A DNA stretch of 64,000 bases from Kribbella soli (GCF_004331345.1 NZ_SJJZ01000001.1:496001-560000), one strand, 5' to 3'. Counted from the first letter of the stretch, positions 17,613-28,034 are shown. Program-made: numbers and translations. The notes: generated by a model from the sequence alone, not told the origin.

Positions 17613-18302
17613 TCAGGTGAGGCCGAGGCGTTTGGAGAGGCGGGGGCATCTTTTGATCTTGATTTCGCCGAGGATGGCGGTGCCGCGGATGTGGAAGCGT
17701 TTGGGGGCGGCCGGCTGGGCGTTCGGGTCGGGGACGGCCTTGAGGCCGGCTTCCTGTTCGGAGACGGAGCCGAGGATCGGGTTGCTGTCCAGGAGGACGA
17801 TCGCGTTCTGCGGGACCCGGATCTTCACGTCGGCGAGGATCGACTTCACGTCGATCGTGATCTCGTCGAACGGGATCTGCGCCTCGGTGTAGTCGAGCGT
17901 GACGTCGCCGAGGACCGCGTTCACCTCCTGGCGCTGCGGGACCAGCCAGTTGCCCATCCGCTTGGACTCGGACATGAACACGTTGAGCACCGGACCGGTC
18001 TCCACCAGCGCGCCGCCGTACTGCGGCGTGGTGGAGGGCACGCTCTGCGCCCGCGGACCGCTGGGCAGGTCGGCGGTCAGCTCGACCAGTTCGCCGTACG
18101 TCTTGGACGCGTACAGCGTCTCGAGCCGGTCCTCGAGCTCGGTGTATGACAGCCGGCCCTCGCCCGCGGCGTCGCGGAGGATGTCGGCGACCTCCTCCCG
18201 CTCGAGGTCGGACACCCGCCGCCGCAGCGCCGGATCGTCACCGCCCTGCGCGGGCACGACATCCTGCGGGCGGTTCTCCTGGGGAACGTCATCCTGAGCC
18301 AC
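17613..18302 (-). CDS. DUF1707 and cell-wall-stress (LiaF-like) domain protein
   Basis: 229 aa from the GTG at 18302; the frame is open to 18359. Residues about 25-80 are a DUF1707 domain ([51 protein letters not shown]). The C-terminal half has [18 protein letters not shown] and [15 protein letters not shown], a LiaF/DUF2154-type beta-rich domain. Such proteins are found with envelope-stress systems, but no partner kinase is adjacent. It lies convergent to the PH-like gene and divergent from fumA. Confidence 0.8.
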   Translation of the reverse strand: MAQDDVPQENRPQDVVPAQGGDDPALRRRVSDLEREEVADILRDAAGEGRLSYTELEDRLETLYASKTYGELVELTADLPSGPRAQSVPSTTPQYGGALVETGPVLNVFMSESKRMGNWLVPQRQEVNAVLGDVTLDYTEAQIPFDEITIDVKSILADVKIRVPQNAIVLLDSNPILGSVSEQEAGLKAVPDPNAQPAAPKRFHIRGTAILGEIKIKRCPRLSKRLGLT

Positions 18303-18430
18303 GCCAAAACCATACGCGCGCCCACCCCCGCTCGCAGACCCGTTTCCTCCCCGATTCACCCCTGATCCCGCCCCTGATACCGAGGGTTAGGCTTTGGGCG
18401 TCCAGTCCAGTCTGTGTGGAGGTATGCCCG

Positions 18431-20098
18431 GTGTCTGCCGACTTCAACTACTCCGACCTGTTGCCGTTGGGTGCCGACGAGACGGAGTACCGGCTGCTGA
18501 CGACGGAGGGTGTCAGCACGTTCACCGCAGGCGATCGGACGTTCCTGCAGGTCCAGCCGGACGTGCTGCAGGCGCTGACCGCGGAGGCGATGCACGACAT
18601 CTCGCACTACCTGCGGACCGCGCACCTCGCGCAGCTGCGGCGGATCATCGACGACCCGGAGGCATCCGGGAACGACCGGTTCGTCGCGCTCGACCTGCTG
18701 AAGAACGCGAACATCTCGGCCGGCGGCGTACTCCCGATGTGCCAGGACACCGGCACCGCGATCGTGATGGGCAAGAAGTCCGAGGGCGTCCTCACCGGCG
18801 CGGTCGACGAGGAGTGGATCAGCCGCGGCGTGTACGACGCCTACACCAAGCTGAACCTGCGCTACTCGCAGATGGCCCCGCTGAACATGTGGGACGAGAA
18901 GAACACCGGCTCCAACCTCCCGGCGCAGATCGAGCTGTACTCGACCCCGGCCGGCTCCGGCGACCCGGCGTACAAGTTCCTGTTCATGGCCAAGGGCGGC
19001 GGCTCGGCGAACAAGTCGTTCCTGTACCAGGAGACGAAGGCGGTCCTGAACCCGGCACGGATGATGGAGTTCCTGGACGAGAAGATCAGGTCCTTGGGTA
19101 CGGCGGCCTGCCCGCCGTACCACCTGGCGGTCGTGGTCGGCGGTACGTCGGCCGAGTTCGCGCTGAAGACTGCGAAGTACGCCTCCGCGCACTATCTCGA
19201 CACGCTGCCGACCGCGGGATCGCCGGTGGGGCACGGGTTCCGGGACGTGAAGCTGGAGGAGGAGGTCTTCAAGCTCACGCAGGAGTTCGGGATCGGGGCG
19301 CAGTTCGGCGGGAAGTACTTCTGCCACGACGTCCGCGTGATCCGGCTGCCGCGGCACGGCGCGTCCTGCCCGGTCGCGATCGCGGTGTCCTGCTCGGCGG
19401 ACCGGCAGGCGCTGGCGAAGATCACGCCGGAGGGTGTGTTCCTCGAGCAGCTCGAGCGCGACCCGGCGCGGTTCCTGCCGGACACCACCGACGAGCACCT
19501 GTCCGACGACACGCAGGTTGTGCGGATCGACCTCAACCGGCCGATGAGCGAGATCCGCGACGAACTGTCCAAGCTGCCGGTGAAGACGCGGCTGTCGCTG
19601 ACCGGGCCGCTGGTGGTGGCGCGGGACATCGCGCACGCGAAGATCAAGGAGCGGCTGGACGCGGGTGAGCCGATGCCGTCGTACCTGCGGGATCACGCGG
19701 TGTACTACGCCGGTCCGGCGAAGACGCCCGAGGGTTACGCGTCCGGGTCGTTCGGGCCGACGACGGCGGGGCGGATGGATGCGTACGTCGATCAGTTCCA
19801 GGCGGCCGGCGGGTCGTTCGTCATGCTTGCCAAGGGCAATCGGTCGGCGAAGGTGACGGCGGCGTGCAAGGAGCACGGCGGGTTCTACCTCGGGTCGATC
19901 GGCGGGCCGGCGGCGCGGCTGGCGCAGGACTGCATCAAGTCCGTCGACGTGATCGAGTACCCGGAGCTCGGCATGGAGGCGATCTGGAAGATCCAGGTCG
20001 AGGACTTCCCGGCCTTCATCGTCGTCGACGACAAAGGCAACGACTTCTTCACCGACACCAGAAAGCCGGTTCCCCTTACCGTGCGGCCGCGCAGCTGA
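18431..20098 (+). CDS. fumA: Class I fumarate hydratase
   Basis: 555 aa from the GTG at 18431, 8 bp after GGAGG (18418-18422). It interconverts fumarate and malate with an oxygen-sensitive [4Fe-4S] cluster. Candidate cluster cysteines lie in [25 protein letters not shown] and [12 protein letters not shown]. The C-terminal domain has [15 protein letters not shown] and [24 protein letters not shown]. It is a one-chain (alpha plus beta) enzyme of the usual length. A class II fumarase gene lies only 1.4 kb away on the other strand. Confidence 0.95.
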   Translation: MSADFNYSDLLPLGADETEYRLLTTEGVSTFTAGDRTFLQVQPDVLQALTAEAMHDISHYLRTAHLAQLRRIIDDPEASGNDRFVALDLLKNANISAGGVLPMCQDTGTAIVMGKKSEGVLTGAVDEEWISRGVYDAYTKLNLRYSQMAPLNMWDEKNTGSNLPAQIELYSTPAGSGDPAYKFLFMAKGGGSANKSFLYQETKAVLNPARMMEFLDEKIRSLGTAACPPYHLAVVVGGTSAEFALKTAKYASAHYLDTLPTAGSPVGHGFRDVKLEEEVFKLTQEFGIGAQFGGKYFCHDVRVIRLPRHGASCPVAIAVSCSADRQALAKITPEGVFLEQLERDPARFLPDTTDEHLSDDTQVVRIDLNRPMSEIRDELSKLPVKTRLSLTGPLVVARDIAHAKIKERLDAGEPMPSYLRDHAVYYAGPAKTPEGYASGSFGPTTAGRMDAYVDQFQAAGGSFVMLAKGNRSAKVTAACKEHGGFYLGSIGGPAARLAQDCIKSVDVIEYPELGMEAIWKIQVEDFPAFIVVDDKGNDFFTDTRKPVPLTVRPRS

Positions 20099-20173
20099 AA
20101 CAGTAGCCCGCTGGCCGCCCAGCTGGGTGGTTGACGTGGTTGGGGGATCGTCGGACCCTCGGAGGTGGGGGTG

Positions 20174-20602
20174 GTGGCGATGGGCCAGCGGATGTTGCGG
20201 GCGGGGAACCGGATCGGCGTGTGGATGTACAAGACGCTGGACGGGCGGATGGCGAGCGGGAGCAAGGACGTGCATGTCCTGATGCTCACCACGCCCGGCC
20301 GCCGCTCCGGCGTACCGCGGTCGACGTGTGTGCGGTACCTCGATACGCCCGACGGCCTGCTCGTCTGGGGCACCGGATCGGGCTCCCGCCGGGACCCGGA
20401 CTGGTTCCGCAACCTCCGAGCGGCGCAGACGACCGACGTACAGATCGGCGCCGTGCACACGACCATGCGCGCGCGGGAACTGAACGATCCCGAGCGGGAC
20501 ACGGTGTGGACGGACGTCATCCTCCGCGAGGACCCGCGGATCGCCCGGTACGCGGCGAAGGCCCGGCGGACGATCCCCGTCGCCGTCCTGAACCCGGACT
20601 GA
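20174..20602 (+). CDS. Deazaflavin (F420)-dependent nitroreductase family protein
   Basis: 142 aa from the GTG at 20174, 8 bp after GGAGG; GTGs at 20165 and 20171 and the ATG at 20180 are alternatives. The Ddn/Rv3547-type split-barrel is clear: LMLTTPGRRSGVPRSTCVRY, GLLVWGTGSGSRRDPDWFRNL and the C-terminal DPRIARYAAKARRTIPVAVL. These proteins use F420 to reduce quinones or other acceptors. The physiological substrate is unknown. Confidence 0.88.
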   Translation: MAMGQRMLRAGNRIGVWMYKTLDGRMASGSKDVHVLMLTTPGRRSGVPRSTCVRYLDTPDGLLVWGTGSGSRRDPDWFRNLRAAQTTDVQIGAVHTTMRARELNDPERDTVWTDVILREDPRIARYAAKARRTIPVAVLNPD

Positions 20603-20605
20603 CTC

Positions 20606-20764
20606 TCAGCCGGCCTTGCTCTCGACGACTTCAGGCAGTTTGAGCATGAGTGTCTTCGCGGCCTGGACGAGATCGGCTTCGTTGTGGCCGAAGGCTTGGA
20701 GGTAGCTCCTGAGGGCAGATCGCAGCAGCTGGAGCTCCTCTGCCTGCAACTCGATGGTGTACAT
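20606..20764 (-). CDS. Small 52-aa hypothetical protein
   Basis: A complete frame from the ATG at 20762-20764 to TGA at 20606-20608. It begins MYTIELQAEELQLLRSALRS, continues with an Asn-Glu-Ala-Asp loop and ends LMLKLPEVVESKAG. It reads as a short two-helix protein with good actinomycete codon use. GGAAG lies only one base before the ATG, which is tight. Its position, convergent to the nitroreductase and 57 bp past the DUF402 stop, fits a separate small gene. Confidence 0.55.
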   Translation of the reverse strand: MYTIELQAEELQLLRSALRSYLQAFGHNEADLVQAAKTLMLKLPEVVESKAG

Positions 20765-20821
20765 ACTTCCAAGCTAAGTCCATACCGGCCAGTTGGACCC
20801 GCCCGTGACCCACCTGTGTTG

Positions 20822-21526
20822 TCAGCCGCTATGGAGCTCCTCCGCGATCAGGTCAGGCTGGTGGGTCGTCGGCGCGACGGGCAGTCGCCAGGCCGGCGGC
20901 GCGGACCAGAACTGCCAGTCGTCCGAGAACGGCGACGTCCAGGCCTCGATGTCACGGATCGCCGTGTGCGCATCGGCGACGATCTGCTCCGCCTCGGCCG
21001 CGGTGAACCGCCCGGCGGTGACGGCGCCCTCGAGCTCGTCCTCGTCCTTCCACTCGATGCTGCGGTCCGGGTTGATCCAGAGGTCGAGCACATGATCGAC
21101 AGTGCCGGTACGGCGCGAAGCCCAGTCGCGGACATGCTCACGCTCGAGGTTCACGTACCACCCGCGGAACGTCCCGTCCGCGCCCCAGAAGTACCAGACC
21201 GACCACGGCTTCCCGGGCGGTGACACCTTGAGGATCCCGGTCCCGTGCCAGACATCGAGCTTCAGCACCCGGTCCGCGGTGAACATCGCGACCGGTCCGG
21301 CGTGCCGCGTCTCGCGTCCGTCGGTGAGCACCGGTTTGAGCAGCGGCGTCCCCGGCGCGAGCCAGGCGACCAGTCCGTCGGCGTCGTCACGCACCACCGT
21401 CATCGGCCGCACGTTCGGCTTGTCCGCGTGCCGTCCGGTGCCTTCGTACACCCACTCGATCGTCGTGCCCGGCTCCCAGTACCGCGTCAAGCCGTCGGTC
21501 ACACCATCGGTCACGCCATCGGTCAC
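20822..21526 (-). CDS. DUF402 domain protein (FomD-like)
   Basis: 234 aa from GTG, overlapping the fumC stop by 4 bp (GTGA). DUF402 features are [51 protein letters not shown] and [20 protein letters not shown]. Related proteins (FomD) hydrolyse nucleotide-linked phosphonates or nucleotides using divalent metal at the Asp/Glu cluster; the substrate here is unknown. The first 12 residues repeat T-D-G-V, from a tandem GTGACCGATG-type DNA repeat, so the true start could be slightly later. Confidence 0.82.
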   Translation of the reverse strand: MTDGVTDGVTDGLTRYWEPGTTIEWVYEGTGRHADKPNVRPMTVVRDDADGLVAWLAPGTPLLKPVLTDGRETRHAGPVAMFTADRVLKLDVWHGTGILKVSPPGKPWSVWYFWGADGTFRGWYVNLEREHVRDWASRRTGTVDHVLDLWINPDRSIEWKDEDELEGAVTAGRFTAAEAEQIVADAHTAIRDIEAWTSPFSDDWQFWSAPPAWRLPVAPTTHQPDLIAEELHSG

Positions 21527-22926
21527 GACTGCGCCGGCCGGGTCATGGACAGTACGTCGAGGGCCGCGTCCAGCTGCTCCTCGGTCAGGTCTCCCTTCTC
21601 GACGTGACCGTTCTCGATCACGACCTCGCGGATCGTTTTCCCTTGTTTCAAAGCACTCTTGGCGACCGCGGCCGCGTTCTCGTACCCGATGTAGCGGTTC
21701 AGCGGGGTCACGATCGACGGTGACGACTCGGCCAGCGCGCGGGCGTGGTCGACGTTCGCCGTGATGCCGTCGACGCAGCGGTCGGCGAGCAGGCGCGAGC
21801 TGTTCGCCAGCAGGCTGATGGATTCGAGCAGGTTGCGCGCGATCACCGGCAGCATCACGTTCAGCTCGAAGTTGCCTCCGGCACCGGCCACGGTGATCGT
21901 CGTGTCGTTACCGATCACCTGGGCCGCGACCATCAACGTCGCCTCGCAGATCACCGGGTTCACCTTGCCCGGCATGATGCTCGACCCCGGTTGCAGGTCC
22001 GGCAGCGCGATCTCGCCGAGCCCGGCGCGCGGCCCGGAACCCATCCAGCGCAGGTCGTTGCAGATCTTCGTCAGGCTGACGGCGATCGTCTTCAGCTGCC
22101 CGGACAGCTCGACCAGCCCGTCCCGGGCGCCCTGGGCCTCGAAGTGGTCCTCGGCCTCGGTCAGCTCCAGCCCGGTCCGGCGGTTCAGCTCGGTGATCAC
22201 CGCGGCCGCGAACCCAGGGGGCGTGTTGATCCCGGTCCCGACCGCTGTCCCGCCCAGCGGCAGTTCGGCGACCCGCGGGAGCGTCGCCCGCACGCGCGCG
22301 GCACCGCGGCGGATCTGCTGCGCGTAGCCGTTGAACTCCTGGCCGAGCGTCACCGGGGTCGCGTCCATCAGGTGCGTCCGCCCGGACTTCACCACCTCGG
22401 CGAACTCGGATCCCTTACGGGACAGGGAATCCGCGAGGTGCTCCAGCGCCGGCAGCAGCTCCTGCACCACACCGGCCGTGGCGGCGACGTGGATCGCCGA
22501 CGGGAAGGTGTCGTTGCTGGACTGCGACGCGTTGACGTGGTCGTTCGGGTGCACGTCCGCGCCGAGCGAGCGGGTGGCGAGGGTGGCCAGGACCTCGTTG
22601 GCGTTCATGTTCGTCGACGTACCCGAACCGGTCTGGAAGACGTCGATCGGGAACTCCGCGTCGAACTCCCCCGCCGCCACCTGGTCCGCGGCGGCCACGA
22701 TCGCGGCCGACCGGTCGGCGTCGAGCACCCCGAGCGAGGCGTTCACGACCGCGGCCGAGGCCTTGATCTGCGCAAGCGCGTGCACGAGCTCCGGCGCCAG
22801 CGGCCGCCCGGAGATCGGGAAGTTCTCCACCGCACGCTGCGTCTGCGCCCGCCACAACGCGTCCCGAGGCACCTTCACCTCGCCCATCGTGTCGTGCTCG
22901 ATCCTGAATTCCACGTCATCACCCAT
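21523..22926 (-). CDS. fumC: Class II fumarate hydratase
   Basis: 467 aa from the ATG at 22926. Iron-independent, oxygen-stable fumarase of the TCA cycle. Motifs are [52 protein letters not shown], and the superfamily signature [15 protein letters not shown] with the catalytic Ser. It matches the conserved fumC position near glpX and phoH2. The downstream DUF402 gene overlaps it by 4 bp. Confidence 0.96.
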   Translation of the reverse strand: MGDDVEFRIEHDTMGEVKVPRDALWRAQTQRAVENFPISGRPLAPELVHALAQIKASAAVVNASLGVLDADRSAAIVAAADQVAAGEFDAEFPIDVFQTGSGTSTNMNANEVLATLATRSLGADVHPNDHVNASQSSNDTFPSAIHVAATAGVVQELLPALEHLADSLSRKGSEFAEVVKSGRTHLMDATPVTLGQEFNGYAQQIRRGAARVRATLPRVAELPLGGTAVGTGINTPPGFAAAVITELNRRTGLELTEAEDHFEAQGARDGLVELSGQLKTIAVSLTKICNDLRWMGSGPRAGLGEIALPDLQPGSSIMPGKVNPVICEATLMVAAQVIGNDTTITVAGAGGNFELNVMLPVIARNLLESISLLANSSRLLADRCVDGITANVDHARALAESSPSIVTPLNRYIGYENAAAVAKSALKQGKTIREVVIENGHVEKGDLTEEQLDAALDVLSMTRPAQS

Positions 22927-23010
22927 ACCAAAAAGAGTACGTCGATCGGCACTGTCGGAACGCCCTGATAGACAAGCTGTGGACAACGACACAACCGGAG
23001 GGGCAACGGG

Positions 23011-23388
23011 ATGAAGTTCACCCAGACGTTCGAGATCACCCAGTGGGACCAGGCGGCGTACGACGAGGCGGGCACGATCCAGCTCGGCCGCGCGACCGTG
23101 GGAAAGACGTTCACCGGCAACGATCTCGACGGCACCAGCGCGGCCGAGCTGCTGCTGGTGGGGACGACCGACGGTCCGGCGGCGTACACCGCGGTCGAAC
23201 GGTTCACCGGGACGCTGGGCGGACGCAAGGGTTCGTTCGTGATGGTGCACGGCGCGAGTGCCGACCAGACGTCGTCACCCGGCCGGATCGTCGCCGCGGA
23301 GGGCGACCTGGCCGGGCTGACCGGCACGATCGTCTACGAGCACGACGAGCAGGGGGCTCGTGTCACTGTGGACTACGAGCTGCCTTGA
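23011..23388 (+). CDS. DUF3224 domain protein
   Basis: 125 aa with GGAGGGG just upstream. It matches small DUF3224 beta-barrels: [65 protein letters not shown] and a VTVDYEL ending. The fold is allene-oxide-cyclase-like; biological role unknown. It is divergent from fumC, and its end overlaps the convergent methyltransferase-like gene by 16 bp. Confidence 0.88.
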   Translation: MKFTQTFEITQWDQAAYDEAGTIQLGRATVGKTFTGNDLDGTSAAELLLVGTTDGPAAYTAVERFTGTLGGRKGSFVMVHGASADQTSSPGRIVAAEGDLAGLTGTIVYEHDEQGARVTVDYELP

Positions 23389-24020
23389 TAGACGTAGTAC
23401 AGCTCGGGGCGGCCCTGTAGGTCGACCGGGACGGGTTTGACGTCGCAGGTGCCGAAGACCGAGCCGACGGCTGCTTCCAGGGCGGCTGACGCGGACGAGG
23501 ACCAGACGGTCAGGGCGCCGCCGGCGCGGAGCTTGGTGCGGCAGGTGATCAGGAAGTCGGACGAGTAGATGGCCGAATTCTCGTTGTAGACAAGGAAGTC
23601 CGGGCCGTTGTCGACGTCCAGCAGGATCGCGTCGACGGATGCGTCGGGCAGGTCCGTGACGACGGCCCGGACATCACCGACCACCACCTCGACGCGAGGG
23701 TCGTCGAGGATCGACGGGACCAGGCCGGAGCGCATCCAGGACACCACGTCCGGCTCGATCTCCGCGACGACCACCTGACCGAGGCGGGAGTCGGCCAGCA
23801 GCGCGCGGACCGTGTACCCAAGTCCCAGCCCACCGACAAGCACCCGGTCGGGACGCCGCACCGCCTCCAGCGTAGCCGACGCCAGCAGTTCCTCGCTCGA
23901 CGTCTCCCGATCGTCCATCACGAAGACCCCGTTGACCCGCAACTCCAGCGCCCCGTCATCCCGCCGCCGCAGCACCAACTCGCCACGCGGGCTGAGCGCC
24001 CGTGCCAGCTCCACCGTCAC
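23373..24020 (-). CDS. Spermidine synthase-like / class I methyltransferase-fold protein
   Basis: 215 aa from GTG. The Rossmann core is clear: [19 protein letters not shown] (nucleotide-binding loop), VVVAEIEPDVVSWMR, VEVVVGDVRAVVTDLPDAS and DAILLDVDNGPDFL. The N-terminal strands (LVLRRRDDGALELRVNGVFV) resemble polyamine aminopropyltransferases. Whether it moves an aminopropyl or methyl group is open. It overlaps the response-regulator stop by 4 bp, so it forms the third gene of the kinase/regulator operon. Confidence 0.82.
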   Translation of the reverse strand: MTVELARALSPRGELVLRRRDDGALELRVNGVFVMDDRETSSEELLASATLEAVRRPDRVLVGGLGLGYTVRALLADSRLGQVVVAEIEPDVVSWMRSGLVPSILDDPRVEVVVGDVRAVVTDLPDASVDAILLDVDNGPDFLVYNENSAIYSSDFLITCRTKLRAGGALTVWSSSASAALEAAVGSVFGTCDVKPVPVDLQGRPELYYVYQGSS

Positions 24021-24685
24021 ACCAGCCCTGCGTCGTGGGCCAGCAGCGCGAGCTGCACGCGGTTGGTGAGCTGCAGCTTCGCGAGCGCGTTCGTCAGATG
24101 CGTCTTCACCGTAGCGACCCCGACCTCCAGTGCAGCAGCCGCTTCCGCGTTGCTCCTGCCCCCAGCGACGGCCAGTACGACGTCCCGCTCCCGCTCCGTC
24201 AACTGCGCCAGCGCCGCGAGAGCCGTCGTACGGCGTCCGTCCTGGTCGACTGCGCCCACGTGGTCCATCAGCTGCCGGGTGGACTGTGGCGACAGCACTG
24301 ACTCGCCAGATGCCACCTTGACCACAGCGGCAACGATCTCAGCTGGTGCAGCGTCCTTGAGCAGGTACCCCGACGCACCAGCACGCAGTGCGCGCAGCAG
24401 GGCCTGGTCCGACCCGAATGTGGTCAGCATGACCACCTCCGGCGCGCCAGCTCGCCGACGGATCGCAGCAGTAGCAGCAACCCCGTCCAGCACCGGCATC
24501 CCGATGTCCATCAGTACGACGTCCGGCCGCAGATCACGTACCGCGGAGACCGCCTGCTGCCCGTCGGCGGCCTCACCGACCAGCTCCAGCTCCAGCGCAC
24601 CGGACAGCATGCTGGACAGCCCCGCCCGGACGAGTGGGTCGTCGTCGACCAACAACAGCCGGACCGGTTCACTCACGCCCGTCAT
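24017..24685 (-). CDS. NarL/LuxR-family response regulator
   Basis: 222 aa from the ATG at 24685. The receiver domain has LLLVDDDPLVRAGL, the phospho-acceptor Asp in DVVLMDIGMPVLDG, the switch Thr in VVMLTTFG and the Lys in GYLLKDAAP. The C-terminal HTH_LuxR is LTERERDVVLAVAGGRSNAE, VGVATVKTHLTNALAKL. It overlaps the upstream sensor kinase by 17 bp and is followed by the GTGA-coupled methyltransferase-fold gene. Confidence 0.93.
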   Translation of the reverse strand: MTGVSEPVRLLLVDDDPLVRAGLSSMLSGALELELVGEAADGQQAVSAVRDLRPDVVLMDIGMPVLDGVAATAAIRRRAGAPEVVMLTTFGSDQALLRALRAGASGYLLKDAAPAEIVAAVVKVASGESVLSPQSTRQLMDHVGAVDQDGRRTTALAALAQLTERERDVVLAVAGGRSNAEAAAALEVGVATVKTHLTNALAKLQLTNRVQLALLAHDAGLV

Positions 24686-25877
24686 CGTAGGCCACCCAAG
24701 GCAACCAGGCCGCCAGCCGGAACTCGCCATCCGCCGTCGGCCCGTGCTCGAACCGCCCACCAGCCAGGGAAGCCCGCTCTGCCAGTCCGATCAGCCCAAC
24801 CCGCGAGCCCGGACCGGCCCCACCGGGCTCCAGCCGGTTCGACACCTCCATCGACAGGCCGGCACCGGCCACACCGCTCACCGCCACCCGAACCGCCTGG
24901 TGAGGGGCATGTTTCCGCGCATTCGTGAGACCCTCCTGGACGATCCGGTACGCGTGCCGCCCGATCGAGTCCGGCACCGCACCGAGCTCAGCCGCCACCT
25001 CCAGCTCGATCTGCATCCCAGCAGTCCGTGACTCGGCCACCAGTTCGTCCAGCTCGGCTATGCCCCGTCGTGGCCCGTCAGCGGCGGGCCGAGACCGCAG
25101 TACGCCGACAATCTCGCGCAGGTCGTCCACGCAGTCGCGTGCGCTGGACCGGATCACACCAGCGGCACGTGACAGCTCAGCGGACGGCATGTCCGGTCGG
25201 AACTCCAGCGCACCCGCGTGCATGCTCAGCAACGACAAGCGATGCCCGAGCGCGTCATGCATCTCCCGGGCAATCCGCTCCCGCTCCAGCCGCTGCCCCT
25301 GCTCAACCCGCAACTGCTGCTCCGACTCGGCGCGGACCGCACGCTCGGTCAGCGACGCCATCAGCTGCCGCCTGGTCCGGATCACGATCCCCCACGCGAC
25401 CAGCACCAGACAGGCGAGCGCAGTGAGCGTCACAGCGATCCAGTAGCCGTTGGGCACGTCTGCGACCGGATACAGCCAGAACTGCACCATGCAGGACGCC
25501 ATCGCCGCCGCACCCAGCGAGAGGCTGACAGCAGTCCGACGGTGCACAGCAACGTTGAACAGGGCCAGACCGCCCGCGGCACCCACTGACGGCACCAGAG
25601 TGGACGCCAGGATCATCAGCACGGCCAGACCGGCCGGCGAGCGCCGGCGGAGCAGTAGCGACAGCGCACCGGCGGCGCACAGCGACACATCCAGCCAGTG
25701 TGGCAGCGGACCGATCCGAGGCGGCGGCTCTACGTCCCCCACTGCCAGCAGCCCGACCAGGAACGCGATCAGCACACAGGCGACGTCCACCACCCGGTCC
25801 CGCGGGGTCAGCCGTCCGTAGCCCGGCGCAGCACGCGATCCGGGCGCGATCAGCGCGGCGAAGATCCCCGTGTCCAC
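24669..25877 (-). CDS. NarL-type sensor histidine kinase
   Basis: 402 aa from the GTG at 25877; the frame is open further to 26246 but those residues look spurious. Several transmembrane helices fill about 30-170. The HisKA_3 block is ERIAREMHDALGHRLSLLSM with the phospho-accepting His, followed by a HATPase_c domain (YRIVQEGLTNARKHAPHQAV N-box, GLIGLAERASLAGG). It is partner to the overlapping response regulator. The signal is unknown. Confidence 0.9.
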   Translation of the reverse strand: MDTGIFAALIAPGSRAAPGYGRLTPRDRVVDVACVLIAFLVGLLAVGDVEPPPRIGPLPHWLDVSLCAAGALSLLLRRRSPAGLAVLMILASTLVPSVGAAGGLALFNVAVHRRTAVSLSLGAAAMASCMVQFWLYPVADVPNGYWIAVTLTALACLVLVAWGIVIRTRRQLMASLTERAVRAESEQQLRVEQGQRLERERIAREMHDALGHRLSLLSMHAGALEFRPDMPSAELSRAAGVIRSSARDCVDDLREIVGVLRSRPAADGPRRGIAELDELVAESRTAGMQIELEVAAELGAVPDSIGRHAYRIVQEGLTNARKHAPHQAVRVAVSGVAGAGLSMEVSNRLEPGGAGPGSRVGLIGLAERASLAGGRFEHGPTADGEFRLAAWLPWVAYDDGRE

Positions 25878-26025
25878 CTGATCGACGGTAGCGCCTGGAC
25901 AGCTCGGTACGTGCGTGCGACGGCGTACCGCGAGACTTTCGGTGGAGGCGCGGGTCCGCCGAACGACGGCAACGGCGTACGGCGGGCTGATCCGCGGACC
26001 GACGTACGACGGCAGGGTTGCAGAC

Positions 26026-26454
26026 ATGATCCTTGCCGAAAGCATCTTCCGTGGGACGACCGCCGCGGACCTGGCCGCCCGGACCCGCTGGGACTCGCTC
26101 AGGGCCGCTGTGGACCAGAGAGCTGTCTTTCCGCGATCCGGCACGCTTCGGCTGCACCCGAGCCACCTGGAGCTGAACGGCTGGGACCAGGGCCGCGACA
26201 TCACGATCCATCCCGCCGAACTGGTGTCGGTGCGCAACGACTTCACCGACCTCTACGGCCGATTTCTCGGAGGTGGGTCGAAGACGCTCGGCGCGCCACT
26301 GATCCTCGAACTGCGGTCCGGGACGGTCCTCTACCTGCTGGTCAACCACCGCTGGTTCACCGAACGCACCGACAACGCCCAGTGGGCCGGGCGCCTCACC
26401 CAATGGCTGGCCACCAACCAGAGCAACCGCCCGACTCCGGAGACCGGCCGATGA
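26026..26454 (+). CDS. Hypothetical protein, PH-like
   Basis: 142 aa from the ATG at 26026. No domain is certain; strands such as GTLRLHPSHLELNGWDQG, DITIHPAELVSVRNDF and APLILELRSGTVLYLLVNHR, with a final WAGRLTQWLA helix, look like a small PH-like barrel. It overlaps the fucosidase start by 4 bp (ATGA) and is divergent from the sensor kinase. Confidence 0.65.
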   Translation: MILAESIFRGTTAADLAARTRWDSLRAAVDQRAVFPRSGTLRLHPSHLELNGWDQGRDITIHPAELVSVRNDFTDLYGRFLGGGSKTLGAPLILELRSGTVLYLLVNHRWFTERTDNAQWAGRLTQWLATNQSNRPTPETGR

Positions 26455-28034
26455 CTCTCGTTGCCGTGCACAACATCTTCCGCAGGATCGGCAGGTTCCT
26501 CCTGCGGTTCGTACTGGTGGTCGTCGTCCTGGTGCTGATCTTCGCCGGCGGCTCGGTGGTCTGGACGTGGCAGGACGACCGCAAGGCCGAGATGACGACC
26601 GACGGGCCGTACGAAGCCACGGTGGAGTCGCTGAACAAGCATCCGCTGCCGACGTGGTTCGCCGACGCGAAGTTCGGGATCATGATCCACTGGGGCCTCT
26701 ACTCGGTGCCGGGCTTCGCGCCGAAGGGCAGCACGTTCAGCAAGCTGCTCGAGACGCAGTACGGGCACGCGATGACCCACAACCCGTACGCCGAGGACTA
26801 CGCGAACGCAATGAAGGACCCGAAGTCGCCGACCGCGATCCATCACCGCGAGCACTACGGCGACGCGCCGTACAGCGCCTTCACCAAGCAGTTCGACGCC
26901 GGCCTGGCCAACTGGAACCCGGACCGGTGGGCTGCGCAGTTCAAAGCGGCCGGAGCGTCGTACATCGTGGTGACGGCCAAGTACGCCGACGGGTACTCGC
27001 TGTGGCCCACGAAGGTCCGCAACCCGCACGCACCGGACTTCCACGCCCAGCGGGACCTGATGGGTGAGCTGGCCGCGGCAGTCCGCCGGCAGGGCCTGAA
27101 GTTCGGCGTCTACTACTCCGGTGGGGTCGACTGGACGTTCCAGCGCAAGACTGTGAAGACACTGGGCGACTACGCCTACCTGCACTACGGCGAGGACTAC
27201 CGGGAGTACGCCGTGGCGCAGGTGCGCGAGCTGATCACGCGGTACAAGCCGGACATCCTGTGGAACGACATCGCCTGGCCGACGGGTTCCAAGCGGCTCT
27301 ACTCGGTGCTGGCGGACTACTACAACACCGTGCCGGAGGGTGTCGTCGACGACCGCTGGAGTACGGCGTCGTTCGGCCGGCAGGTGATGAACCCGAAGCC
27401 GATGCGCTGGGGGTTCGACCAGGTCATGAAGGGGCTGTTCAAGCTGCCTGGTGTGGCGGACAGCATCAACACCCAGAAGCCCGCTCCGCACAGTGACTTC
27501 CGGACACCGGAGTACACGGACTTCGACACCGTCCAGGACAAGTTCTGGCAGCAGGACCGCGGTATCGGCGGCTCGTTCGGCTACAACCGCGAAGAGAACA
27601 ACCAGGACTACGCCGAGTCGACCGATCTGATCGCTTCACTCACCAGGGCGGCGGCCAACAACGGTGCGCTGCTCCTGAACGTCGGACCGAGCGGTGGCGA
27701 CGGTGCGATCGTCCCGGAGCAGCTGAGCAGGCTCACCGACATCCGAGCCTGGCTGAAGGTCAACCGGGAGGCACTGGACGGCACCCGGCCGTGGACGCGC
27801 TCCTCGGCGACCACCACCGCTGGAGACCAGGTGATGTTCACCCAGAAGGGCAAGACGGTGTACGCCGTCGTACTGGGTCGGCCGAAGGGGGACGTCGTGA
27901 TCAAGGACGTCCAGCTGACCGGTCAGGCAGCACGTGTGGGCGGCAACCCGATCACGCTGACTACAGCCGGTCAGAGCACCCTGCTGAAGGCGGCCGGCGA
28001 CGGGAGCTACGGTCCGGTGTTCCGGATCGGGTGA
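26451..28034 (+). CDS. Membrane-anchored alpha-L-fucosidase (GH29)
   Basis: 527 aa. Residues 8-35 are one transmembrane helix (FLLRFVLVVVVLVLIFAGGS), so the enzyme is a type II anchored protein facing outside. The GH29 core has WFADAKFGIMIHWGLYSVPG, WAAQFKAAGASYIVVTAKYADG (YxVxTxKHH-like), GVYYSGGVDW and RYKPDILWNDIAWP with the predicted nucleophile Asp. A FAAANNGALLLNVGPSGDG-type block follows (RAAANNGALLLNVGPSGGDG). It removes alpha-L-fucose from glycans. Coupled to the upstream hypothetical gene by ATGA. Confidence 0.9.
   Translation: MTLVAVHNIFRRIGRFLLRFVLVVVVLVLIFAGGSVVWTWQDDRKAEMTTDGPYEATVESLNKHPLPTWFADAKFGIMIHWGLYSVPGFAPKGSTFSKLLETQYGHAMTHNPYAEDYANAMKDPKSPTAIHHREHYGDAPYSAFTKQFDAGLANWNPDRWAAQFKAAGASYIVVTAKYADGYSLWPTKVRNPHAPDFHAQRDLMGELAAAVRRQGLKFGVYYSGGVDWTFQRKTVKTLGDYAYLHYGEDYREYAVAQVRELITRYKPDILWNDIAWPTGSKRLYSVLADYYNTVPEGVVDDRWSTASFGRQVMNPKPMRWGFDQVMKGLFKLPGVADSINTQKPAPHSDFRTPEYTDFDTVQDKFWQQDRGIGGSFGYNREENNQDYAESTDLIASLTRAAANNGALLLNVGPSGGDGAIVPEQLSRLTDIRAWLKVNREALDGTRPWTRSSATTTAGDQVMFTQKGKTVYAVVLGRPKGDVVIKDVQLTGQAARVGGNPITLTTAGQSTLLKAAGDGSYGPVFRIG

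Noticed and set aside
18356..20458. 700-codon minus-strand frame opposite fumA
   Set aside because: Antisense artefact of high GC; composition is Arg/Val/Leu/Gly-rich without motifs.
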